From contig CP087969.1 of NCBI GenBank assembly GCA_024703915.1, positions 4,836,001 through 4,900,000 on the forward strand: a stretch of DNA of 64,000 nucleotides, in the 5' to 3' direction. Below, piece by piece: positions 45,106-56,890 of the stretch. The position numbers and the translations under genes are program-made. The stretch comes from Massilia sp. H-1 (lineage in GTDB: Bacteria > Pseudomonadota > Gammaproteobacteria > Burkholderiales > Burkholderiaceae_D). Below the pieces are notes generated by a model. It did no database searches, was not told where the DNA came from, and saw nothing but the letters and a program-made list of their open reading frames with translations. Positions within the stretch are counted from its first letter, which is position 1; each line of letters starts with the position of its first letter.

Positions 45106-47669
45106 ATGTTCGAATTCCTCTTCAAGCGACCTGGTGACAAGAACACCGGGGCCCCGGCAGGACAGGCGGCGCCCGTGCAAGACGGTTCGGCACCCGCAGG
45201 TACCGCTCCCGCCACGGCGACGTCCGCCGCGCGCGAACAGCAGGCACACCAGGTGGCCGGCTTGCGGGCGACGACAGCAGCTGCCGACTTCATTCTTCAG
45301 TGCGATTTCTCCGAGCTGCGCCTGGCCGCCGCTGAATTCATTCATTCCCGCGCCCAGCTCGAACGCGTGTACGCGGGCATTCTGCAATACCGACCGCCGC
45401 GTCGCCAAGCTGATGCATTCCCGGCTGGACGCGATCCGCCACCACGACGCCGAAGTCCAGCGCGGCCAGGCCGCCGTGACGCAGGCCGAAGCACTGCTGG
45501 CCGACGACAAGCTCACGCCGAACCTGGTGGCCGACCTTGACCGTGCCTGGGCCGTCATCAAGGCGCCCGAACTGACCGGCCAGTTCGACACCTTGCGCGC
45601 GAGCTGGCGCAGCGCCTGGAAGCCCAAATGGCCCTGCAGCGCGCCATGATCGACCGGCTGGGTGAGGTGCGCAAGCTGCCCGCCAGCGGCCTGGCAGCGG
45701 CCGACATCGCCGCGCGCCTGCGCGCCATCGGCGACGAACAGCAGCAGGCGCTGGCCGCACCCGAACACGGTTCGCTGCCGCGCAGCCTGACCAATGAAGT
45801 GGCCAATGAAGTGGCGCGCGTGTCGGCCTCGCTGGCCGACCTGGAACAGGGCCAGTCGGCCATCGCCCGCCGCGATGCGCTGCTGGCCGAGTGGCAGGGC
45901 GTGGCGCCCGAGTCGCTCAATGCCGACCTGCTCAACAAGGCATGGCGCCAGCTGCCGCCCGTGCCGGAACCGGTGGCGGCCCAGCTGCGCCAGCGCTTCG
46001 ACGAGCTGCTGGCCACGATTCCCGCCACGGTGGAAAAGCCAGCGCCTGCGCGCGAGGCGCGCAAGGCCGCGCCCGCCCAGGCCCCCGACCAGCAGTTCAT
46101 CGACAAGGTCGCGGCCATGGAAGCGGCGCTGTCGCATGGCTCGCTGGGCGCCGCCGCCGATCTGGACAAGGCGCTCAAGGACAGCAAGGCCGTGCGCCTG
46201 ACGCCGGCCCTGGCCGACCGCCTGGCGCACGCCCGGGCCGAACTCAAACGCCTGTCCGACTGGGCGCGCTGGGGCGGCAACGTCTCGCGCGAAGAACTGA
46301 TCAAGGCGGTCGAACACCTGGCCACGCAAAAGCTCGCCATGAGCGAACTGGCCAAAAAGTGGGCAGCATGCGCGAACGCTGGAAGGCGCTAGACACGCTG
46401 TCCGGCGCCGCGCCCAAGAGCCTGTGGGAGCGCTTTGACGCCGCCTGCAGCGCCGCCTATGCAGCCTAGCCGCGGCCCACTTCAAGCATCTGGCCGACGA
46501 GCGCCACACCAACGCCGCCAAGGCCGAGGCCCTGATCGCCGAAGCGGTGGCCGAAACGGCCGCGCTGGTCGGCGAGCACGGTCGACTGGAAGCACCTGGC
46601 CGGGCTCGGTGCAGCGCCTGCGCCTGGCCTGGAGCCATCTGGGCGCCATCGACCGCAAGGACAAAAAGCGGCTCGACCAGGCGTTTACGACGCGCTCAAT
46701 GTGATGCAGGCGCCGCTGGAACAGCAGCGTAAGGACGAAGTGGCGGTGCGCGAAGAACTGATCGCGCGCGTCGCGGCGCTCAATCCGGCCGACCGTCATA
46801 CGCTCGACACCCTCAAGGCGCTGCAGGAGCGCTGGCAGGAGCACGCACGCGCCTTGCCGCTCGAACGCAAATCCGAACAAGCCCTGTGGCAGCGCTTCCG
46901 CGCCGCCTGCGACGCCGTGTTCGCCAAGCGCAAGGAAACAGCCCACGCGGCCGACGCCGAGCGCCGCCAGCACCAGCACGCCAAGGAAGCGGTATGCGTG
47001 CGGCTCGAAGAAGCCGCTGCTGCCGCCGACGCTGCGTCGGCTCGTAAAGCAAGCTGCTGCGCGAGGCGGCCGCCGAATGGCATGCCATCGGCCCTGTCCC
47101 GCGCGCCAACGAAGCCCGCATCGACCAGCGCTATCAGGCCGCTGTCGCGGCGCTGCAGCACCATATCGACAGCGCCAGGCGCGACGCCGGGCGTGCCCAG
47201 GCCACCGCGCTGCGCGACAAGCTGCACCTGTGCCAGACGCTCGAGGGACAACTGGCCGACAGCGCGGCCGATCCGGCCGCCACCGACTGGAACGCGCTGG
47301 GCCGCCTTGCTTGGCACCGTGGGCGCCGACTACGACAAGGCGCTGCAGGCGCGCCTGCAGAGCGCCATCGCGGCGATCGGGGCAGGGCGCGACGCTTACG
47401 CCGCCACGCTGGCGCGCAACAGCGCAAGCCTGATGCATGAAGTGCTGCGCCTGGAAATCGGCGCCGAGCATCGACAGCGGCAGCGAGTTTGCGCGCGAGC
47501 GCCTCAAGCTGCAGGTCGAAACGCTGCAGTCCTCGCTCAAGTCGGGCCACAAGCCGGGCGGCGCGGCGACCCAGTTCCTGCAGCTGTGTGCATTGCTTGG
47601 CCCTGGCCGACACCCGCACCGCTGCGCGCATCGAGCACCTGTTCGCGCGTGACGAAAGACGGCAAATGA
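45106..47669 (+). CDS. DUF349 domain protein
   Basis: About 850 residues. Begins MFEFLFKRPGDKNTGAPAG, then a Pro/Ala-rich linker, then a long helical body of repeated DUF349-type units around W-x-x-L-G/I-P-x-x motifs (LLAEWQGV, MRERWKALDTL, LRLAWSHLGAID, LQERWQEHARALP, EWHAIGPVPRANEARIDQRY). Cytoplasmic, coiled coil. DUF349 proteins are of unknown function and large in betaproteobacteria. Breaks at 45390, 45612, 46365, 46465, 46585, 46690, 47047, 47310, 47470 and 47600. TGA overlaps the moaE start. Confidence 0.83.
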
Positions 47670-48122
47670 GCCAGGTCCGGGTCCAGACCGCCGATTTCGA
47701 CGTCAGCACCGAACTGGCCGCCCTGCGCGCCCAGGACAAGCGCATCGGCGCGCTGGTCAGCTTTGTGGGCACGGTGCGCGACATGAACGAGGGCGCTTGC
47801 GTGGCGGAGATGGAGCTCGAACACTATCCCGGCATGACCGAGCAGTCGATCGAGACCATCATCGGCCAGGCGCGCGTGCGCTGGCCCCTGTTCGGCGCGC
47901 TGGTGATCCACCGGGTCGGTCCGCTGCTGCCGCTGGACCAGATCGTGCTGGTGGCCTGCAGCGCGGCCCACCGCGGGGAGGCCTTTGCCGCCTGCGAGTT
48001 CATCATCGATTACCTCAAGACCGAGGCCCCGTTCTGGAAGAAGGAACAGACCCCGGACGGCGCGCTGGGTCGATGCGCGCACCAGCGACGACCAGGCGCT
48101 CCAGAAGTGGACCGCCGCATGA
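47666..48122 (+). CDS. moaE: Molybdopterin synthase catalytic subunit
   Basis: Transfers sulfur from MoaD thiocarboxylate to precursor Z to make molybdopterin. ALVSFVGTVRDMNEG, MELEHYPGMTEQSI, VIHRVGPLLPLDQIVLVACSAAHRGEAFAACEFIIDYLK and FWKKEQTPDG (active-site Lys) are the family hallmarks. About 152 residues. One break near 48068. It overlaps its neighbours on both sides by 4 bases (ATGA). No other moa gene is in the window. Confidence 0.94.
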
Positions 48123-48491
48123 ATTTCTTCGCGGTCGGGCTGGGCGCGGCGCTCGGCGCGTGGCTGCGCTGGGGCCTGGGTGTATGGCTGGCCAGCGCGC
48201 ACGACAAGGTGCTTATGGGGGACGCTGGCGGCCAACCTGGGCGGCGGCTACCTGATCGGTATCGCGATGGGCTTTTTCGCCACCTATCCGCACCTGTCGC
48301 CCGAATGGCGGCTGTTCGCGATCACCGGCTTTTGGGCGGGCTGACCACGTTCTCGTCGTTTTCGGGCGAAGCCATGATCCTGCTCCAGCGCGGGAATTAT
48401 GGCTGGGCGCTGGCCCATTCGGCCCTGCACCTGGTCGGATCGATTACCTGTTGTATCATCAGCTATGCCAGCTGGCGCGTTTTCATCGTAA
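48119..48491 (+). CDS. crcB: Fluoride exporter CrcB
   Basis: Small Fluc-type F- channel. [21 protein letters not shown] opens with TM1; [18 protein letters not shown] and [17 protein letters not shown] hold the conserved Asn and the T-T-F-S-S-F-S phenylalanine box; a fourth helix ([14 protein letters not shown]) closes. Two slips (five Gs at 48216, a lost T at ~48334) cancel. The C terminus is uncertain: the open frame runs on into the next gene, and TAA at 48489 is one base out. No fluoride riboswitch is seen because the gene overlaps moaE. Confidence 0.85.
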
Positions 48492-48518
48492 GTCGTTTTA
48501 TCCTCAAAGGAGAATTGC

Positions 48519-48953
48519 ATGTCCAAGCAACTGTCACCACGGCCAACCGCGGCGTTCGTCGGCGCATCCTGGCTGGCCCTGATCATCGGTGCCTGCACCT
48601 ATCTGATCGGGCTGTGGAACGCGGCAATGCAGCTCAATGAACAAGGCTACTATTTCACGCTGCTGATGTACGGCCTGTTCTCGGCCGTGTCGCTGCAAAA
48701 ATCGGTGCGCGACCGCCTCGAGGGCATCAAGGTCACCGGCATCTACTACGGCTTGTGCTGGTTCTCGCTGATGCTGTCCGTGCTGCTGCTGACGGTCGGC
48801 CTGTGGAATTCGACGATTTCGTCGAGCGAGAAGGGCTTCTTCGCGATGTCGTTCCTGCTTAGTTTGTTCGCGGCGGTGGCGGTGCAGAAGAACGTGCGCG
48901 ATATCGCGCTGGCCGACGAGAACGGCCCAGGGATAAGCTACGTCAAGGAATAA
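48519..48953 (+). CDS. yiaA: YiaAB-type inner membrane protein
   Basis: 144 residues, unbroken. Four membrane helices in two similar pairs: [21 protein letters not shown] and [21 protein letters not shown], then [22 protein letters not shown] and [22 protein letters not shown]. The repeated QKxVRD after each pair is the YiaA/YiaB signature. Function unknown, linked to stress in enterics. AAAGGAGA stands 6 bases before the ATG. Confidence 0.88.
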   Translation: MSKQLSPRPTAAFVGASWLALIIGACTYLIGLWNAAMQLNEQGYYFTLLMYGLFSAVSLQKSVRDRLEGIKVTGIYYGLCWFSLMLSVLLLTVGLWNSTISSSEKGFFAMSFLLSLFAAVAVQKNVRDIALADENGPGISYVKE

Positions 48954-48979
48954 GCGGCTGCGGCCGGTTTTTTCCCCAG

Positions 48980-49008
48980 GATGGCGCCGAAAGGCGCCAT
49001 TTTCTTTT
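48980..49008 (+). terminator. Terminator after yiaA
   Basis: ATGGCGCC-GAAA-GGCGCCAT stem-loop followed by TTTCTTTT. Confidence 0.88.
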
Positions 49009-49031
49009 ATATTCTGCTAACACACGTCCTT

Positions 49032-49057
49032 CTTGAAAAGCCGGATGCCGTCCCAAT
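49032..49057 (+). promoter_or_regulatory. Heat-shock (sigma32-type) promoter of clpB
   Basis: CTTGAAA at 49032-49038 and CCCAAT at 49052-49057, with ~14 bp between CTTGAA and CCCAAT, match the sigma32 pattern CTTGAAA / CCCCAT well; the clpB ATG is ~40 bp further on. clpB is a classic sigma32 target. Confidence 0.65.
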
Positions 49058-49098
49058 CTTGCCTGTAAGTTAGAAAACACTCATGTGGGAGCCTTACC

Positions 49099-51714
<2,616 letters not shown>

Positions 51715-51727
51715 TCACTGCCGCAAT

Positions 51728-51769
51728 CGCACGTCGTCCGCGGGTAAGCCCGGGGGCGGCGTGCGTTTT
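51728..51769 (+). terminator. Terminator after clpB
   Basis: CGCACG-TCG-TCCGCGGG pairs with CCCGGGGG-CGG-CGTGCG, followed by TTTT. Confidence 0.7.
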
Positions 51770-51874
51770 CAACTTTGTGACGTCAATCGGGTATTGGCTA
51801 ACGCATAAGGTAAAGTGCTATTGGGCCGCTGCCGGAGCCAGGAGCCGCCGTTCGCTGTTGAGGGCAGAGAACGT

Positions 51875-52192
51875 ATGAAAATTGGGAATTTCATCAATAA
51901 CAAAAAACTTGTCGATGATTGGCTGGCTGAGCAAGCCAGGTCACTTGAGATGGCAGGTTTTTCTTTCTCTCATTGGCCACACCATGACGGGCTCGGCTTC
52001 GGCATAGTCATCACTGCCGACAAGTCAGGTGAGTTCCACCTCATGCCCAACTGTGACGTTTGCTCTCACGTCGAGCGGTACAATCCGCAAACACATGGAT
52101 TTGATGTTCTTCATTCCGACTGGCGTCCTACGGCCCATTTTCATGAATTTGAACAGCTTTACTATTTATTCAAGAAGAACGTTATCTCATAA
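51875..52192 (+). CDS. Orphan hypothetical protein of the low-GC island
   Basis: 105 residues, unbroken: MKIGNFINNKKLVDDWLAEQ at the start, then FSFSHWPHHDGLGFGIVITADK, MPNCDVCSHVERYNPQTHGF and a helical end FEQLYYLFKKNVIS. It is acidic, rich in His and aromatic residues, with a lone CDVC pair, and no signal peptide. I do not recognise the family. Codon use and base composition are clearly poorer in GC than the flanking clpB and rraA. The small size and SUKH neighbour make an immunity protein possible. Confidence 0.6.
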   Translation: MKIGNFINNKKLVDDWLAEQARSLEMAGFSFSHWPHHDGLGFGIVITADKSGEFHLMPNCDVCSHVERYNPQTHGFDVLHSDWRPTAHFHEFEQLYYLFKKNVIS

Positions 52193-52376
52193 ACTTGCGC
52201 GTCATCCTCGTCGCGCATTCAGAGCGACAGCTACAATTGGCAGCCCCGAGCATGATCGGTCCTGGCAACGAGCGGTCGGGTACAATCGGCAGGGAGCTTA
52301 CCAAGAGCCGTCGTTTGTGGTACGAACTTCCGAGTGAGATCAAGAACGTGACGAACTTCTAAGAGAGACATTGCCG

Positions 52377-52766
52377 TTGAAACTCGTTCTTACCTTGCTA
52401 ATCGCGACTCTTTTCGGAGCATGCCCACAGGTGCAGGCTAGCGACTACATTACTGCCGCTGATCGCTTCTTGACGGTTGAAGTACCGAAGATGGAGGCGG
52501 CGGTCGCGGCAAAGGATCGTGAGTATTTCAAATCTGGCCTTGAGCGTGTGAAGATTTTCGTCGGAGAGAATTGGGCGGACTTGGACAGCTCCCCGCCTTG
52601 TACGAATGCGGTGACGGATTTCCTCATCGTCGGGCTCTGCAAAATTTCGCCTGCGGGTTCAATTTGCGAACCGGAGACCTTCATTCCGAAATTTGAGACC
52701 AACCTTGCCATGTGTCGCGTTGCAGCGAAGGCCACTCAAGCATTACAACCGCCCCTCGGTCGCTGA
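52377..52766 (+). CDS. Small secreted hypothetical protein
   Basis: About 129 residues. The start is a TTG (MKLVLTLLIATLFGA) with AGAGAGA in front; a TTG six bases earlier is also possible. The signal peptide may be cut after VQA (before SDYITAADRF), or LFGAC may act as a lipobox. The mature part is helical (VEVPKMEAAVAAKDREYFKSGLERVKIF) with four cysteines (CTNAV, GLCKI, SICEP, AMCRV). Family unknown; length and secretion fit a periplasmic immunity or stress protein. Confidence 0.6.
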   Translation: MKLVLTLLIATLFGACPQVQASDYITAADRFLTVEVPKMEAAVAAKDREYFKSGLERVKIFVGENWADLDSSPPCTNAVTDFLIVGLCKISPAGSICEPETFIPKFETNLAMCRVAAKATQALQPPLGR

Positions 52767-52847
52767 CGCGAGGGGCGCTAAAGTATGCGGTCCGATTTCG
52801 GCCATAAGCAGCCATTGCAACAACGTCTCGACACTGAATTCAAATAC

Positions 52848-53467
52848 ATGGCAAATCTCTTTTCCAAATTCTTAAGTAGGCATAAGGTCGGTGGGCCTTC
52901 TGCAGGTGACACCTGGAATTCATTTGAAGCTTGGCTCAGCGAGAACTGGCTTAAGCAGGCCTGGAAGACCTCAATCCTCCTGCGACGGACGATGACATCA
53001 GAAATCTTGAGGCGGCAATTGGCGTGAGCCTTCCGAACAACTACGTTGACTTCTTGAAGATTCATAACGGTCAACGCGGCAGCGCTGGGGGGCTATTCGA
53101 TAATTCGGAATTCCTTTCAACCACGGCGATTCTTGACCAATGGAAAGTATGGAAGGAACTTCTTGACTCCGGAGACTTTGATGGAATCAAGTCAGAACCT
53201 GACAGGGGTATCCGGGACGACTGGTGGAATTCCAAATGGATTCCGGTTACGCACAATGGCGGCGGCGACCACTACTGCCTTGACCTCGAGCCTGGCCCAG
53301 GAGGGGCTGAGGGACAAATCATCACCATGTGGCACGATATGGCAATCAGAGCCATTGAAGCGAGGAGCTTCAGCGATTGGTTCAAGAAGTACGTCGATGC
53401 AGTTTTGGTAAGCAAGTATGTCTATTCAGAAGACTTTGGCGGTCTCATCGCCACCGACTTCGCATAA
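52848..53467 (+). CDS. SMI1/KNR4 (SUKH) family protein
   Basis: About 206 residues in two frames joined at ~52985. W-x-x-F-E-x-W-L, then LEAAIGVSLPNNYVDFLKIHNGQRG is the SUKH signature, followed by GLFDNSEFLSTTAILDQWKVW, WNSKWIPVTHNGGGDHYCLDLEPG (the glycine/aspartate turn typical of the family) and IITMWHDMAIRAIEA. In bacteria SUKH proteins are mostly immunity proteins against polymorphic toxins, but no toxin gene lies nearby. A start at 52785 in the same frame is possible. Confidence 0.8.
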
Positions 53468-53507
53468 CGGCCAAAAGCGGGCGGGCACGGCTAGCGCACT
53501 GGAAACG

Positions 53508-53944
53508 ATGAATCAAACAGAGCAGTTCGAACTGGTAACTAATGGAGCCGTGCCAGATTTGGCCGAAGCGATTTGCGAGGGCTTCGTCTGTGAATCATTG
53601 CATGTCGAAGGTGAACCGCCTGCAGCTAAACGAACGTCACCTACATAAAATTCAACGGAACTTGGTTTCGTCTTTACTTTGAATTTCGATGCGTATTCTG
53701 GCGCAGGGTTGAAGAGCAATTTCTTCCCTGGACCGCAGAGGAGCCATGGACTGAGTACGTCAATCTGGCTGACGAATTCAAGGTTGCTGGGCAACGCCTT
53801 GTATCATGCGTGTCTATCGCGACCGACAAGGGTAGTGAGGTAGCTTTTACGTTCGAAAGCGGTTTGATAGTGCGCGTCCAGGATAGCGATGATCGGACTT
53901 CGTTTGAAATCACTAACCCTCTGCCTACAGACTTGGCCAACTAA
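53508..53944 (+). CDS. Hypothetical protein, beta-rich
   Basis: About 145 residues in two frames joined near 53630. MNQTEQFELVTNGAVPDLA opens; after the join the text YIKFNGTWFRLYFEFRCVFWRR, PWTEYVNLADEFKVAGQRLV and VAFTFESGLIVRVQDSDDR reads without a stop to TDLAN. The strand-rich C-terminal half with W and F pairs resembles small immunity-type folds, but no family is recognised. It starts 40 bp after the SUKH gene. Confidence 0.55.
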
Positions 53945-53983
53945 GGACGCTAAGCACTCGGCCAAGAACGGACTGCTATACCG

Positions 53984-54320
53984 ATGACCTGGGAACAGCT
54001 GCACATGATTGACATGAAGAGCTTGAGTGAAATGTCCAGCGACGTCACTGCATCAAGTGACGTGCGAAGAATCAGCGCGTCGTTGCTGGCTGCAATGAAC
54101 GACTGGCCAATATTGAACTTGGACTCGCTCGATGATTTTCTAACTGCATTGAAGAGCGAAATTGGCGAGCTTTCAAAATTCAATATTCGCAAAAAAATGA
54201 AATCCTCAGTGACCGCAGCATGGAAAGGTGAGTCCCTCGCTGGAGTTGCTCGGTGCATGGGGTTCCGCTGACGACGAGGCTTTGCTGGAAGACTTGATTA
54301 TGCGCATAAGGCAGCGTTGA
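53984..54320 (+). CDS. Hypothetical protein, helical
   Basis: About 111 residues: MTWEQLHMIDMKSLSEMSSD, DVRRISASLLAAMNDWPILN, LDDFLTALKSEIGELSKFN. A slip near 54258 ends the first frame at CMGFR; the other frame continues AWGSADDEALLEDLIMRIRQR to TGA, which keeps the helical character, so I take that as the true end. Acidic, soluble, unknown. Last gene of the island. Confidence 0.55.
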
Positions 54321-54655
54321 ATAGGTACCTAATGCGGTTTCGACCGTCCGCCATGTAGATAGTGCGACCGGCAGCAACGGGCGGAAGCCGCCGTTCATCA
54401 AGCGCGAAGGTGCGGCGGTCAGGCGGAAAGGAATCTGCGCCAACTTGGAATTTGGCTGGTCGGACAAGAGAATTGGCTTGGACGCTACGCGTAGCAGGAC
54501 TGAAGGTTTCAGCCTTAAGCGCACCACGATCCTTCTCTCCGCCTAAAAAATCCCGCGTCTCACACGCTCCTGCCGCAGCTTGGCGTCGTCGCCGCACATC
54601 CGAACGCCAATCCGCATAGAATTGTCATCACCTTATCCCTTCCAGGAAATCAGCC
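54321..54655. other. Gene-free right edge of the island
   Basis: 335 bp without a convincing gene in any frame. It contains GGGCGGAAGCCGCCGTTCATC at ~54378, which echoes GAGCCAGGAGCCGCCGTTCG at ~51838 on the left edge of the island. It looks like worn remnant sequence. Confidence 0.5.
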
Positions 54656-55150
54656 ATGACCTTTGCTACCACCGACCTGTGCGACGACCATCCCCAACTG
54701 CTGGACGATGGCCGCCTGGCCGTGCTTCCTCCCGTCTACAAGCAATACGGCATGCGCACCGCCTTCTGCGGCCGCGTCACCACCCTCAAGGTGTTCGAAG
54801 ACAACGCCCTGGTGCGCTCGACCCTGGAAGCGCCCGGCAACGGCAATGTGCTGGTGATCGACGGCGGCGGCAGCCTGCGGCGCGCGCTGGTCGGCGGCCA
54901 GCTGGCGCTGCTGGCCCAGGACAATGGCTGGGCCGGAATCGTGGTCGACGGCTGCGTGCGCGACAGCGATGAAATCAATGCCTGCGAGATCGGCGTGCGC
55001 GCCCTCGGCACCCATCCGCAAAAGAGCGCGAAAAAGGGTGTGGGCGAGCGCAATATCCGCGTGTGCATCGGCGGCGTGTTCGTCAATCCCGGCGACTGGG
55101 TGTACGCCGATGCCGATGGTGTGCTGATCGCGCAACAGAAACTGGCCTGA
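54656..55150 (+). CDS. rraA: RNase E inhibitor / demethylmenaquinone methyltransferase-like protein RraA
   Basis: 164 residues, unbroken. MTFATTDLCDDHPQLL, LVIDGGGSLRRALVGGQLALLA, GIVVDGCVRDSDEI (the G-x-x-R-D motif) and PGDWVYADADGVLI are RraA landmarks. In E. coli it forms a trimer ring that restrains RNase E; relatives with the same R-D pair act as oxaloacetate decarboxylase/aldolase, so the role here is not proven. Confidence 0.9.
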   Translation: MTFATTDLCDDHPQLLDDGRLAVLPPVYKQYGMRTAFCGRVTTLKVFEDNALVRSTLEAPGNGNVLVIDGGGSLRRALVGGQLALLAQDNGWAGIVVDGCVRDSDEINACEIGVRALGTHPQKSAKKGVGERNIRVCIGGVFVNPGDWVYADADGVLIAQQKLA

Positions 55151-55190
55151 GCGGCACGCCAGGACGGCGCGGACCGTCGATTTCCACGAT

Positions 55191-55217
55191 ACGGCTCCAA
55201 TTCAGGGGCCGTTTTTC
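55191..55217 (+). terminator. Terminator after rraA
   Basis: ACGGCTCC and GGGGCCGT form a stem with one bulge, followed by TTTTTCATT. Confidence 0.6.
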
Positions 55218-55359
55218 ATTAGACGAGGTGATCGTTCCATATTGTGAAAAATGCGAATTGGAAATCACCGTACGCTCTTCCATTTTGAGAAATTCCTTTT
55301 CACATCGTGGGAAATTATCTGTAAATAGTTGATTTGTCAGTGTTTTATTCTGCTTATAT

Positions 55360-55373
55360 GTCTTATATAAGAC
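55360..55373. promoter_or_regulatory. GTCTTATATAAGAC palindrome upstream of aceA
   Basis: A perfect 14-bp palindrome ~82 bp before the aceA ATG, preceded by the related half GCTTATAT (55352-55359). It is most likely the binding site of a carbon-source regulator; sites of this look occur upstream of glyoxylate and TCA genes in betaproteobacteria (memory, unverified). TATATAA could alternatively be a -10. Confidence 0.5.
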
Positions 55374-55454
55374 TATTGTTGCGCTGCGCAATTGGGCCTA
55401 TGATTGTTTCATCGGACTTCACTTCTCACGCAGCTTTACAATCAGGAGAACACC

Positions 55455-56756
55455 ATGGCAACCCGCGATCAGCAAATAGCAGCCCTGCAGCAAGATTGGG
55501 ACACCAACCCACGCTGGAAAGGTGTCGTGCACAACTACACGGCCGCCGACGTGGTGCGGCTGCGCGGTTCGCTGGCGATCGAGCACACGCTGGCCAAGCG
55601 CGGCGCGGAAAAGCTGTGGGACCTGGTCAACAATGAGCCTTACGTCAATGCCCTCGGCGCGATGACGGGCAACCAGGCCATGCAGCAAGTCAAGGCGGGC
55701 CTCAAAGCGATCTACCTGTCGGGCTGGCAAGTGGCTTAGGACGCCAATGTGGCTTGCATGAAATGTATCCGGACCAGTCGCTGTACCCGGCCAACTCGGT
55801 GCCGCTGGTGGTTCGCCGCATCAATAACACCTTCCAGCGCGCCGACCAGATCCAATGGTCCGAAGGCAAGGACGACATCGATTACTTCGCCCCGATCGTG
55901 GCCGATGCGGAAGCCTACTTCGGCGGCGTGCTCAATGCCTATGAACTGATGAAGTCGATGATCGACGCCGGTGCTGCTTAAGCGTGCACTTCGAAGACCA
56001 GCTGGCCTCGGTCAAGAAATGCGGCCACATGGGCGGCAAGGTGCTGGTGCCCACCCGCGAAGCCGTCGAAAAGCTGACCGCGGCCCGCCTCGCGGCCGAT
56101 GTCATGGGCACCTCGACCCTGGTCATTGCCCGTACCGACGCCGAAGCGGCCGATCTGCTCACGTCCGACGTGGACCAGAACGACCGTCCGTTCTGCACCG
56201 GCGAACGCACCGTCGAAGGTTTCTATAAAGTGCGCCCGGGTATCGAGCAGGCGATTGCGCGCGCTCGCCTACGCCCCGTTCGCCGACCTGGTCTGGTGCG
56301 AAACGGGCAAGCCGGACCTGGCGTTCGCCAAGCAGTTCGCTGGAAGCCGTACACGCCAAGTTCCCCGGCAAGATGCTGGCCTATAACTGCTCGCCTTCGT
56401 TCAACTGGAAAAAGAACCTGGACGACGCCACCATTGCCAAGTTCCAGAAAGAACTGGGCGCGATGGGTTACAAGTTCCAGTTCATTACACTGGCCGGTTT
56501 CCACGCGCTCAACTACGGCATGTTCAACCTGGCGCATGGCTACGCGCGGCGCCAGATGTCGGCCTTCGTGGAGTTGCAGGAAGCCGAATTCGCCGCTGCC
56601 GCGCGCGGCTTCACTGCCGTCAAGCACCAGCGCGAAGTGGGCACAGGCTATTTCGATGCGGTCACCCAGACCATCCAGCAGAATCAGAGTTCGACCACTG
56701 CACTCCATGGTTCGACCGAAGATGAGCAATTCTTCGACGAGAAGAAGGTTGCGTAA
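55455..56756 (+). CDS. aceA: Isocitrate lyase
   Basis: First enzyme of the glyoxylate shunt, cleaving isocitrate to glyoxylate and succinate. Visible: WQVA...[32 protein letters not shown] with the catalytic Cys in [32 protein letters not shown] and [16 protein letters not shown]. About 432 residues, normal. Breaks: apparent stop TAG at 55737 within GCTTAGG, the scar GCTTAAGC at 55976 (expected AAGVHF), 56268 and 56342. It has its own terminator. Confidence 0.96.
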
Positions 56757-56777
56757 ATAGTATTTACATCAACCCTG

Positions 56778-56816
56778 AAAGCCACGCGCTTACCATAAGC
56801 CAGGCGCGGCTTTTTT
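56778..56816 (+). terminator. Terminator after aceA
   Basis: AAAGCCACGCGC and GCGCGGC(TTTTTT) form an imperfect stem around a 14-nt loop. Confidence 0.7.
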
Positions 56817-56890
56817 ACGTCCGCGCTCCGGAACTAGTGGATAATGACGGTTACATCGCTGTAATCACCTTATTTCATTGGAATTCCCTT

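Larger units (their letters stand above)
55151..55454. other. rraA-aceA intergenic region
   Basis: 304 bp. Its first 70 bp hold the rraA terminator; the rest is AT-rich and must contain the aceA control region, including the palindrome at 55360. No small gene is evident. Confidence 0.6.

Noticed and set aside
48119-48140. Fluoride riboswitch for crcB.
   Set aside because: crcB overlaps moaE by four bases, so there is no leader to hold one.
51875-54320. Chromosomal integron cassette array.
   Set aside because: Small genes in one orientation fit, but I found no paired R-Y-Y-Y-A-A-C / G-T-T-R-R-R-Y ends and no integrase.
55737-55739. Stop-codon recoding (TAG readthrough) in aceA, rlmJ and the beta-helix gene.
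   Set aside because: The TAGs lie in the recurrent GCTTAGG string and no suppressor tRNA is seen.
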